From: Methanoregulaceae archaeon UBA288
GTDB taxonomy: Archaea > Halobacteriota > Methanomicrobia > Methanomicrobiales > Methanospirillaceae
NCBI GenBank assembly: GCA_002495225.1
Contig: DAEF01000075.1
Location: forward strand, 1 to 9,840
Length of the DNA stretch: 9,840 nucleotides
Reading direction: 5' to 3'
Within the stretch, counting starts at the first letter, position 1; every line of letters begins with the position of its first letter. This document shows, one piece after another, positions 1 to 5,550 of this stretch. The notes beneath the pieces were generated by a model, which had not been told where the DNA came from, searched no databases, and saw only the letters and a program-made list of their open reading frames with translations. A program made the position numbers and the translations under genes.

Positions 1-611
1 TCACCAAGATGGACGGGACCGCGAAGGGCGGCGGCGCGCTTTCGGCCGTTGCCGAGACCGGCGCTGGGATCGTCTTCATCGGCGCGGGCGAGACGAGCGA
101 CGACCTGGAGCGGTTCGAGCCCGACGGGTTCATCTCGCGCCTGCTCGGGATGGGGGACCTGAAGTCCCTCGTCGAGCGGGCCGAGGAGGCGATGGCCGAT
201 ACCTCGGACCTGGACGTCAACGCGGTCCTCCGGGGGAAGTTCACGCTCCGGGACATGTACAAGCAGCTCGAGGCCGTGAACAAGATGGGCCCCCTCAAGC
301 AGATCATGTCCATGCTCCCGCTCGGCTCGATGGAGATCCCGGACGGGGTCTACGAGGTGACCGGGACCAAGATGGTCCGGTACCGGATCATCATGGACTC
401 GATGACCAGGCAGGAACTCGACGACCCGTCGACGATCAACTCCTCGCGCACGCACCGGATCGCGGTCGGTTCGGGGGCCGCGATCGAGGAGGTCCGCGAG
501 CTGCTGCGGTACCACAAGACCATGCAGCGGGCGCTCAAGGGCTTCCGGGGCGCCGGCGGCGGACGGATGGACATGCAGCGGATCATGAAGCGATTCTCGG
601 GGAAGCAGTGA
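1..611 (+). CDS. srp54: Signal recognition particle protein SRP54, C-terminal part (5' end outside window)
   Basis: SRP54 binds 7S RNA and signal sequences of nascent membrane and secreted proteins, and delivers ribosomes to FtsY by GTP hydrolysis. The reading frame is open from position 3, so the gene begins upstream of the window. It opens directly in the GTPase G4 motif TKMD, followed by GTAKGGGAL and the G5-region GAGE, all typical of the SRP54/FtsY GTPase. The rest is the M domain: a methionine-rich helical region (GPLKQIMSMLPLG) and the conserved helix-turn-helix part with SMTRQEL, INSSRTHRIAVGSG and YHKTMQRALKGFRG. About 200 residues of a protein usually near 440-450 are visible. The C-terminus is complete at TGA 609-611, and trmY begins one base later, which suggests co-transcription. 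Identification is firm; only the missing N-terminal half is unseen. Confidence 0.97.
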   Translation, partial: TKMDGTAKGGGALSAVAETGAGIVFIGAGETSDDLERFEPDGFISRLLGMGDLKSLVERAEEAMADTSDLDVNAVLRGKFTLRDMYKQLEAVNKMGPLKQIMSMLPLGSMEIPDGVYEVTGTKMVRYRIIMDSMTRQELDDPSTINSSRTHRIAVGSGAAIEEVRELLRYHKTMQRALKGFRGAGGGRMDMQRIMKRFSGKQ

Positions 612-612
612 G

Positions 613-1182
613 ATGACCGCTTTTGCCGTGATCGGCCACCGCGCCCGGACCGACGGGTCCTGGTCGCTCAACGACATGCCCGGCGGCGCCGGGCGGATGG
701 ACGTGCTCTGCCGCGCCGTCACGGCCTCGTTCTTTCTCTCGCACGACCTGCGGCGCGACGTGGTCTGCTACCTCGTTCTCCGCGGCGAGCCCGGGCCCGA
801 GAAGACGGTCCGGTTCGAGGGAGACCGGGTGCGGTACCTGAACCCCGACGAACGATCGTCGGGCTCGCTGATCCAGAAGGCGCTCGCCCTCCCCTGCGGG
901 ACCGAGTTCCGCGCGTCCACGAAGGGCGTCTCGGTCCGCGAGGGGGGGCTTGCCCGCCTCCTCGGCGAGCACTCGTTCGCGCTTCTGGACGAGGGCGGCG
1001 CTGACGTCCGTTCCGCGGAGGCGCTCCCCGACGCCTTCCTCGTCTCGGACCACCAGAACCTCGACGAGGACGAGATGGCGCTCACGGCGGACTTACCACG
1101 GTTCTCGGTGGGCCCCCGCTCGCTCCACGGCGACCACGCGATCACCCTGCTCCTCAACGAGCTCGACCGGAGGAACGCATGA
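613..1182 (+). CDS. trmY: tRNA (pseudouridine(54)-N1)-methyltransferase TrmY
   Basis: TrmY is an archaeal SPOUT-class, SAM-dependent enzyme that methylates N1 of pseudouridine 54 in the tRNA T-loop, giving m1-psi54, the archaeal substitute for ribothymidine. The 189-residue product has the usual length and family (former DUF358) signatures: AVIGHRA at residues 5-11, the segment MPGGAGRMDVLCR at 22-34, FFLSHDLRRD at 40-49, NPDERS at 77-82, LVSDHQNL at 143-150, and the C-terminal knot region SVGPRSLHGDHAI at 165-177 expected to hold SAM. Its ATG lies one base after the srp54 stop. Its 3' end shares the bases ATGA with pus10, whose product makes the pseudouridine it modifies. No strong ribosome binding site is seen, only a G-rich stretch about 10 nt upstream, so translation may depend on ribosomes finishing srp54. 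Confidence 0.95.
   Translation: MTAFAVIGHRARTDGSWSLNDMPGGAGRMDVLCRAVTASFFLSHDLRRDVVCYLVLRGEPGPEKTVRFEGDRVRYLNPDERSSGSLIQKALALPCGTEFRASTKGVSVREGGLARLLGEHSFALLDEGGADVRSAEALPDAFLVSDHQNLDEDEMALTADLPRFSVGPRSLHGDHAITLLLNELDRRNA
1169..1173 (+). promoter_or_regulatory. Ribosome binding site for pus10
   Basis: GGAGG lies five bases before the ATG at 1179, inside the last codons of trmY. It fixes the pus10 start and shows that translation can initiate at the ATGA overlap rather than only by re-initiation. Confidence 0.8.
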
Positions 1183-2453
1183 CCGTTCTCGAGGCCGTGG
1201 ACGCGATCCTGGCGTACGGCGAGGTCTGCGATGCCTGCCTCGGCCGGTTCTTCGGGAAGCGGTCGTGCGGTCTTACGAACGAGGAGCGGGGGCGCGCCCT
1301 CCGCACCGCCCGGGCGATCGAGCGGCACGAGCCGTACGCGCCCTGCGCCGGCGACTGCGTCGTCTGCAGCGGCCTCCTGGCAGACCTCGACCTCTGGGCC
1401 GATCGCGTCATCGCGGCGCTCGAGGGGCTCGAGTACGCGACGTTTTTGGTCGGGACGCGGGTGCCGCCGCTCCTCGCCGAGAGCGAGGAGATGGTCTGGT
1501 CCGACCTCTCGCTCACCCACGCGGAGCCCATGAAGTCCGAGATGAACCGCGAGGTCGGCAAACGCGTCTCGGCACGGACGGGAAAGGAGGTCGACTTCGG
1601 CCACCCGGACGTGGTCGTGCTGCTCGATATCGCGAATGGCACGGTCGATGTCCAGGTCTCGCCGCTCTTCATCTATGGCCGGTACCGGAAGTTCGAGCGC
1701 GGCATCCCGCAGACCCACTGGGACTGCCGGGCATGCCACGGCGCCGGGTGCGAGCGCTGCAATTTCACGGGCAAGCAGTACCAGGACTCGGTCGAGGAGC
1801 TGATCGCCGCGCCGATCACCGCGGCCCTCGACGCGGACGGCGGCGTGCTCCACGGCTCCGGCCGCGAGGACATCGACGCCCGGATGATCGGGACCGGCCG
1901 GCCGTTCATCCTGGAGGTCGTCGCCCCCAGGAGGCGCACGCTCGACATTCCCGCGCTCGAGCGCGCGGTGAACGAGTCGGCGGCGGGCCGGGTCGCGGTC
2001 GACCTGATCCGGCCGGCGGCGCGTTCCGAGGTGGAAACGCTTAAGTCGAGCCGATCGCATAAAAAATACAGGATTCTGGTCGAGGTAGACGGCGATATCT
2101 CCGACGACGTACTCGATACTGCCCTTACGGCCCTGAGAGGGGCCGTGATTCATCAGCGCACCCCGGCACGGGTGGCGCACCGGAGGGCGGATCGGGTGCG
2201 GGATCGGACGGTCCTGGATATCCAGTATCTCGGGCGGGAAGCGGACGGCGTTCTGATCGAGGTCCTCGGCGAGGCAGGGCTCTACATCAAGGAGCTGGTC
2301 TCCGGGGACGGGGGGCGAACGCGCCCGAGCCTGGCCGATCTGATCGGCCGGCCCGCCCGCGTCGCCCGCCTCGACGTCGTCCTGGTCCAAGACCCGACGG
2401 AGGAAGACAACGATGGCACACCACAACGGTCCACGAAAGAAGACACGGTATAA
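1179..2453 (+). CDS. pus10: tRNA pseudouridine synthase Pus10 (psi54/psi55)
   Basis: Archaeal Pus10 converts U54 and U55 of the tRNA T-loop to pseudouridine. The 424-residue product has the expected two-part build. The N-terminal accessory region carries cysteine pairs C17/C20 and C60/C63 (CDACLGRFFG and CVVC), a likely zinc site, within a THUMP-like domain. A second CxxC...CxxC set (C183, C186, C191, C194) precedes the catalytic domain. The catalytic domain contains GREDIDARMIGTGRPF at 228-243; the Asp of the R-E-D triplet (D231) is the presumed catalytic aspartate by analogy with the R-T-D of TruA. The C-terminal half has VDLIRPAARSEVETLKSS and YIKELVSGDGGRTRPSL (residues 379-395), typical of the family. 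The ATG at 1179 has GGAGG five bases upstream and overlaps the trmY stop as ATGA. The last 13 codons and the stop overlap rpl21e by 41 nt in another frame, an unusually long overlap; the tail after about residue 404 is hydrophilic and not family-like. Confidence 0.95.
   Translation: MTVLEAVDAILAYGEVCDACLGRFFGKRSCGLTNEERGRALRTARAIERHEPYAPCAGDCVVCSGLLADLDLWADRVIAALEGLEYATFLVGTRVPPLLAESEEMVWSDLSLTHAEPMKSEMNREVGKRVSARTGKEVDFGHPDVVVLLDIANGTVDVQVSPLFIYGRYRKFERGIPQTHWDCRACHGAGCERCNFTGKQYQDSVEELIAAPITAALDADGGVLHGSGREDIDARMIGTGRPFILEVVAPRRRTLDIPALERAVNESAAGRVAVDLIRPAARSEVETLKSSRSHKKYRILVEVDGDISDDVLDTALTALRGAVIHQRTPARVAHRRADRVRDRTVLDIQYLGREADGVLIEVLGEAGLYIKELVSGDGGRTRPSLADLIGRPARVARLDVVLVQDPTEEDNDGTPQRSTKEDTV
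2399..2403 (+). promoter_or_regulatory. Ribosome binding site for rpl21e, inside pus10
   Basis: GGAGG with a nine-base spacer precedes the ATG at 2413. The site and the first 41 bases of rpl21e lie within the pus10 coding sequence, so translating pus10 ribosomes must pass over it. Confidence 0.75.
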
Positions 2454-2706
2454 GTTCAAGAAGGATCTCCGGAAGCGCGGCATCATGCCTGTGACGGCCC
2501 TGATCCAGCGGTTCGAGCCCGGGCAGTCGGTTCACATCGTCTGCGAGCCATCGGTCCAGAAGGGGATGCCCCACCGGCGGTTCCACGGCAAGACCGGCAA
2601 GGTCATCGAGCAGCGCGGCCGCGCCTGGCTGCTCGCGATCCGCGACGGCAACGCCGACAAGATCGTGATTGCACGCCCCCAGCACCTCCGGGCCCAGAAG
2701 CTCTGA
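2413..2706 (+). CDS. rpl21e: Large-subunit ribosomal protein L21e
   Basis: L21e is a small basic protein of the archaeal and eukaryotic large ribosomal subunit with no bacterial equivalent. The product is 97 residues, the usual archaeal length. It shows the basic N-terminus MAHHNGPRKKTRYKFKKD, then the SH3-like barrel region with FEPGQSVHIVCEPSVQKGMP and HRRFHGKTGKVIEQRGRAW, and ends with the typical IVIARPQHLRAQK. It starts within the 3' end of pus10 (41-nt overlap), with a well placed GGAGG. A 58-nt gap follows before rpoF. The overlap suggests the ribosomal protein is made from the same transcript as Pus10. Confidence 0.97.
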   Translation: MAHHNGPRKKTRYKFKKDLRKRGIMPVTALIQRFEPGQSVHIVCEPSVQKGMPHRRFHGKTGKVIEQRGRAWLLAIRDGNADKIVIARPQHLRAQKL

Positions 2707-2764
2707 GGCGAAACACAACATCTAACTTCCACGCGGGAGAATACAAGGCAACGGCAGGTCGTGC

Positions 2765-3115
2765 ATGAAGGTCAAGGCGGTGCAGTCCGAGGAGAAGGTC
2801 ACCCTCCCCGAAGTCCGGGAGATCCTGCTCCGAGTGGAGGCCGAGCGGCTCGGTCACGAGAGAGAGATGTCGTACGAGCTCCGGCGCTCGATCGAGCACG
2901 CGAACCTGCTCGCCAAGACGACCCCGGAGAAGGCCCAGGCCCTCGTGGAGGCCCTCTCCGGCCTGGAGAAGATGCGTCCGGAGATCGCCCATCGGATTGC
3001 GAACCTGATGCCCCGATCCCGCGACGAACTCCGGGCGATCTACGCGAAGGAGCGGTACTCGCTCACGGGCGAGGAGCTGGACGCGATCCTCGAGATCGTG
3101 CTTACCCACTTCTGA
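2765..3115 (+). CDS. rpoF: DNA-directed RNA polymerase subunit F (Rpo4/Rpb4-like)
   Basis: Rpo4 pairs with Rpo7 to form the stalk of archaeal RNA polymerase, homologous to eukaryotic Rpb4/Rpb7, and helps in open-complex formation and RNA binding. The 116-residue product is helical and lacks membrane segments. It matches the family from VTLPEVREILLRVEAER through YELRRSIEHANLLAKT and LEKMRPEIAHRIANLMP to RYSLTGEELDAILEIV at the C-terminus, the HRDC-like region. The gene follows rpl21e after 58 nt, a very common archaeal order, and is followed after 12 nt by the DUF655 gene. The upstream gap has no clear TATA box. The short AGGT at about 2756 is the only Shine-Dalgarno-like sequence. Confidence 0.95.
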   Translation: MKVKAVQSEEKVTLPEVREILLRVEAERLGHEREMSYELRRSIEHANLLAKTTPEKAQALVEALSGLEKMRPEIAHRIANLMPRSRDELRAIYAKERYSLTGEELDAILEIVLTHF

Positions 3116-3127
3116 GGGCGATGCGGC

Positions 3128-3688
3128 ATGAAGACCGACAAGAAGGAGCTGAACGCGCTCGTGCTCGACGTGCTCATGAAGGGCAACCTCGACGACCAGC
3201 GCGGCGGCTTCCGGCGGGAACCGGTCGTCCAGGCGGTGGGTACGGAGCAGTTCAAGCTGCTCGAGCTCATCCCGAAGAAGACCGAGATCCAGATCCACGA
3301 GCGTATCTACATCGGTGACGGCGAGCGAGAGAAGATCGAGCGGGTCAAGCGTCGCATCTTCTACCAGGACCTGACTCAGGTCGCCAAGCTCGAACTGCCG
3401 TACGTGGTGGAGCAGCTCGTGATGGAGAACGAGCCGAACTTCGTCCAGTTCTTCAACCGCGCGATCTCGATCAGCCCGAAGCTCCACATGCTTCACCTGC
3501 TCCCCGGCATCGGCAAGAAACTGATGTGGGAGGTGCTCGCGGCGCGCGAGAAGCAGCCGTTCGAGTCGTTCGCGGACATCGCCGCCAGGGTCAAGGGGAT
3601 CCCCCACCCCGAGCGGATGGTGATCGATCGGATCATGGAGGAGCTCCAGGATCCCGATGTGAAGTATCACCTCTTCACCTCGAAATAG
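3128..3688 (+). CDS. DUF655 family protein with helix-hairpin-helix (putative nucleic-acid binding)
   Basis: This is a conserved archaeal protein of unknown exact role. The 186-residue length is typical of DUF655. The N-terminal part has an OB/S1-like strand pattern around ERIYIGDGEREKIERVKRR (residues 58-76). The C-terminal part carries a helix-hairpin-helix with LHLLPGIGKKLMWEVL at 122-137, followed by FESFADIAARVKGI, a non-specific nucleic-acid binding arrangement. In many archaea it sits between rpoF and ksgA, which suggests a role in RNA or ribosome metabolism (inference from context). Here it follows rpoF by 12 nt, with GAGGG upstream. It is the last gene before the plus-strand cluster is interrupted. 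The family call is firm; the molecular function is unknown. Confidence 0.9.
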   Translation: MKTDKKELNALVLDVLMKGNLDDQRGGFRREPVVQAVGTEQFKLLELIPKKTEIQIHERIYIGDGEREKIERVKRRIFYQDLTQVAKLELPYVVEQLVMENEPNFVQFFNRAISISPKLHMLHLLPGIGKKLMWEVLAAREKQPFESFADIAARVKGIPHPERMVIDRIMEELQDPDVKYHLFTSK

Positions 3689-3710
3689 GGCCGACGCAGG
3701 ACACCCCTGC

Positions 3711-3728
3711 TCCCCTCTTTTCCGTTCC
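3711..3728 (+). terminator. Possible T-rich terminator after DUF655 gene
   Basis: A pyrimidine-rich tract with TTTT at 3718-3721 lies about 25 nt after the DUF655 stop, in the gap between convergent genes. Archaeal termination often uses short U tracts, but this one is weak and the call is tentative. Confidence 0.3.
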
Positions 3729-3734
3729 TCTGCC

Positions 3735-3749
3735 GACGGGGGTACCGTC
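3735..3749. repeat. Small hairpin between convergent genes
   Basis: Arms GACGG and CCGTC are perfect inverted copies around a five-base loop. The hairpin lies after the T-rich tract and before the palindrome GGTTAACC at 3770-3777. It may be part of a bidirectional termination region, but could be chance in GC-rich DNA. Confidence 0.3.
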
Positions 3750-3791
3750 ACACAGGGTCCGTTATCCCAGGTTAACCGGCGTGCGTCCGTC

Positions 3792-3807
3792 GCGGCGGGT
3801 GCGCCGC
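3792..3807. terminator. GC-rich hairpin downstream of the minus-strand membrane gene
   Basis: Perfect six-base arms GCGGCG and CGCCGC enclose the loop GGTG. It lies 20 to 35 nt beyond the stop of the minus-strand gene at 3827, where a transcript end would be expected. No T run follows on the minus strand, so it may serve as a 3' stability hairpin or transcription barrier rather than a true terminator. Confidence 0.35.
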
Positions 3808-3826
3808 TCCGCGGTTTCACCTCGTC

Positions 3827-4303
3827 TCACTCCTTCCGGATCTCGTTGTAGAGGGAGACGACCGAGAGGCTGATCAGGTTCAGGGTGGTCGCGGCGTACC
3901 ACACGTATGTCTCGATCTCCGGGAGACGCGCGATCCAGCCCGACCAGAGCATCAGGCAGATGATCGCGAACGAGAGCAGGGTGTCGAGCGCGAGGAAGAC
4001 CGTCGGCCGGCCGAGCATCCGGCCGACCTGTGCGATCGTGCAGTACTCGAACGGGGCTGCCCGACCCGCGAGGTCGTAGACGGATCGGCCCATGTTCATC
4101 GCGAGGTCGGCGCACGCCCACGCGACCACGATCCAGCCGAGCCCGGCGAGGACAGAAGTCCCCGCGCGGAGCGCGGACAGGCCGAAGACGAGCTTGAAGG
4201 CGCAGAAGGGGATCCCGATGGTCAGGGAGAGGAAGAACGGCCGGACGAAGAAGCGCTGTAACGCGTCGGACTGCTCCTTCGAGGATCTCACTTCGACCGG
4301 CAT
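3827..4303 (-). CDS. Unrecognised four-helix membrane protein
   Basis: I do not recognise the family. The product is 158 residues with four clear hydrophobic segments at about residues 20-42, 48-70, 100-123 and 132-151, a basic N-terminus (RSSKEQSDALQRFFVRP) and a short charged C-terminus (NEIRKE). It is therefore an integral membrane protein, probably with both ends in the cytoplasm. The loop between helices 2 and 3 is about 29 residues and amphipathic (RSVYDLAGRAAPFEYCT). There is no signal peptide, catalytic motif or transporter signature. ATG 4303 has GGGAGG only three bases upstream, rather close. The gene is on the strand opposite all its neighbours, converging on DUF655 and diverging from ksgA, and separates genes that are usually adjacent. 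GC content is close to the surroundings, so recent transfer from a distant source is not evident. Confidence 0.8.
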   Translation of the reverse strand: MPVEVRSSKEQSDALQRFFVRPFFLSLTIGIPFCAFKLVFGLSALRAGTSVLAGLGWIVVAWACADLAMNMGRSVYDLAGRAAPFEYCTIAQVGRMLGRPTVFLALDTLLSFAIICLMLWSGWIARLPEIETYVWYAATTLNLISLSVVSLYNEIRKE

Positions 4304-4308
4304 CGCCC

Positions 4309-4330
4309 TCCCGGGAAAATTGTCTCCCGG
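4309..4330. repeat. Direct and inverted repeat just upstream of the membrane-protein start
   Basis: CCGGGA at 4311-4316 and TCCCGG at 4325-4330 form an inverted repeat with an eight-base AT-rich spacer. The heptamer CTCCCGG also occurs directly at 4309-4315 and 4324-4330. The element lies 6-27 nt before the minus-strand ATG, over its presumed transcription start and ribosome binding site, so an operator or a leader hairpin are both possible. Confidence 0.4.
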
Positions 4331-4344
4331 ACTGCATTAGCATG

Positions 4345-4386
4345 CCTATCGGAGGTGCAGGTGACGCACCCCGTGGCCCCGATAGG
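4345..4386. repeat. Nested inverted repeat in the divergent control region (operator or structured RNA)
   Basis: Perfect eight-base arms CCTATCGG (4345-4352) and CCGATAGG (4379-4386) enclose a second perfect hairpin, GGTGC (4354-4358) and GCACC (4366-4370) with a seven-base loop. The whole forms a stem with an inner arm. It lies between divergent genes, 42 nt upstream of the membrane-protein start and 112 nt upstream of ksgA. It could be a protein binding site controlling either gene, or a short structured RNA. No known riboswitch or snoRNA signature is evident. Confidence 0.45.
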
Positions 4387-4455
4387 TACGGCAGGATGAC
4401 GCGTGACCAGTCGTGCTGCGGTGCGTGACCGAGAGGGGCCAGTCCGAACCGGCGG

Positions 4456-4493
4456 GTTAAAGAGATATCGTGGAAAGAGCAACCTCGAAGGGA
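4456..4493 (+). promoter_or_regulatory. Putative promoter and ribosome binding site of ksgA
   Basis: The TATA-like GTTAAAGA at 4456-4463 lies where an archaeal TATA box would place a start near 4486, about 12 nt before the ksgA ATG. GAAGGGA at 4487-4493 is a plausible short Shine-Dalgarno, four bases from the ATG. A promoter of its own would be required because the gene has been separated from the upstream cluster. Confidence 0.4.
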
Positions 4494-4497
4494 TACC

Positions 4498-5367
4498 ATG
4501 GGCGCCCGTCACGACCAGCACTTCTTGATCGACCCGACGGCCGTCTCCCGGATCGTCGAGGCGTACCCCGTCGGGGGCCGCCGGGTCCTCGAGGTCGGGC
4601 CCGGCCGCGGCGTCCTGACGGCGGCACTGCTCGGGGCCGGTGCGGAGGTGACCGCGATCGAGTACGACCGCCTGCTCGTCGAGCACCTCGAGGGCCGCTT
4701 CACCGACGCCATCGCCGCCGGCACGTTCACGCTCGTCCAGGGCGACGCGGCCCGCTCCCCCTGGCCCGACTTCGAGCTGATGGTCGCGAACCTGCCGTAC
4801 TCGATCTCGAGCCCGGTCGTCTTCCGCCTGCTCCACTCGCCGTACGAAGCGGCCGTGCTGATGTTCCAGCGCGAGTTCGCCGAGCGGATGCGGGCCCTGA
4901 TCGGGACGCCCGGCTGCGGCCGGCTCTCGGTGATGGTCCAGACCTGGGCGCGGGTGGAGGCCTGCTTCGTTTTGCCGCCGTCCTCGTTCTCGCCGCCGCC
5001 GGCGGTCGACTCGATGGTCGTCCGGATGACCCCGCGCGACCCGCTCTTTCCGATCGCCGATCCCGATCTCTATGCCGACGTGGTGCGGAGCCTCTTCATG
5101 CAGCGGCGGAAGACCGTCCGGAACGGCCTGCGGGCCGCCGCCGGCATCTTCGGCCGCGAGACGGTCGACCGGCTCCTCGCCGAGCTCCCCGGTGAGGTGC
5201 TCGCGAGCCGGCCCGAAGCGCTCTATCTCGAGGACTTCGCCACGATCACGAACCTGATCGCGGCGCCCCAGGCCGGTCCCGGGTCGACACGGATCTCCCG
5301 CCGATTTCGCTCAAGGCAGTCCGGCGGGTCGAGTTCGTTCACTTCTCCTTCCGGGGATGGGCCCTGA
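4498..5367 (+). CDS. ksgA: 16S rRNA dimethyladenosine transferase KsgA/RsmA (Dim1 family) with odd C-terminal tail
   Basis: KsgA transfers four methyl groups from SAM to two adjacent adenosines in the 3'-terminal hairpin of 16S rRNA late in small-subunit assembly. Rossmann-fold motifs are intact: HDQHFLID at residues 5-12, motif I EVGPGRG at 32-38, the acidic AIEYD at 53-57, GD at 82-83, and the catalytic NLPYSISSPV at 98-107. The C-terminal helical domain includes SSFSPPPAVDSMVVRM (162-177) and FMQRRKTVRNGL (200-211). Family similarity ends near residue 257 (TNLIAAP). The last 30 or so residues (258-289) are Ser/Arg/Gly-rich and look like read-through into non-coding DNA, so the protein is longer than the usual 255-275. 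In many methanogens this gene directly follows DUF655 and precedes the HemK-like gene. Here both junctions are interrupted. Confidence 0.95.
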   Translation: MGARHDQHFLIDPTAVSRIVEAYPVGGRRVLEVGPGRGVLTAALLGAGAEVTAIEYDRLLVEHLEGRFTDAIAAGTFTLVQGDAARSPWPDFELMVANLPYSISSPVVFRLLHSPYEAAVLMFQREFAERMRALIGTPGCGRLSVMVQTWARVEACFVLPPSSFSPPPAVDSMVVRMTPRDPLFPIADPDLYADVVRSLFMQRRKTVRNGLRAAAGIFGRETVDRLLAELPGEVLASRPEALYLEDFATITNLIAAPQAGPGSTRISRRFRSRQSGGSSSFTSPSGDGP

Positions 5368-5449
5368 TCATTGCTGGAAATTCCTCCCGGGCCGCCTCGC
5401 GGGGCTCACCCTTGCGAAAGTCCTTCCCGACATCCCGTCAGGGGCAGAC

Positions 5450-5503
5450 AGGCATGGTGATGCCTCTCGCGCCTCCTTCGTGCGCGGCGGAGACCGTGTT
5501 TTT
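5450..5503 (+). terminator. Possible terminator after ksgA: hairpin and T run
   Basis: AGGCAT (5450-5455) and ATGCCT (5460-5465) form a perfect six-base hairpin with a GGTG loop, and a run of five T follows at 5499-5503. Both lie in the 183-nt gap between ksgA and the Tam-like gene. The T run is too far from the hairpin for a bacterial-type terminator, but either could act in archaeal termination. No gene is seen in 5368-5550. Confidence 0.35.
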
Positions 5504-5550
5504 GTTCCAGAAGAGAGGATTATCATGCTCCGCCGCCGATCCTTGACTAC

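Noticed and set aside
768..2486. Long open frame on the minus strand (572 codons) opposite trmY and pus10
   Set aside because: It is antisense to two well-recognised genes, is rich in Arg/Pro/Asp as expected for GC-rich shadow frames, and has no ribosome binding site or family motif.
2603..3820. Long open frame on the minus strand (405 codons) opposite rpl21e, rpoF and DUF655
   Set aside because: It mirrors three confident genes and its Leu/His/Asp-rich composition is a codon-bias shadow.
4391..4402. GGATGAC as a possible C box of an archaeal C/D sRNA
   Set aside because: It departs from the RUGAUGA consensus and no matching D box or C'/D' pair is found at the right distance.
4440..4456. 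Minus-strand GGTTCGGAC resembling a tRNA T-arm
   Set aside because: The A expected at tRNA position 58 is G, the stem does not pair over five bases, and no acceptor or anticodon arm is found around it.
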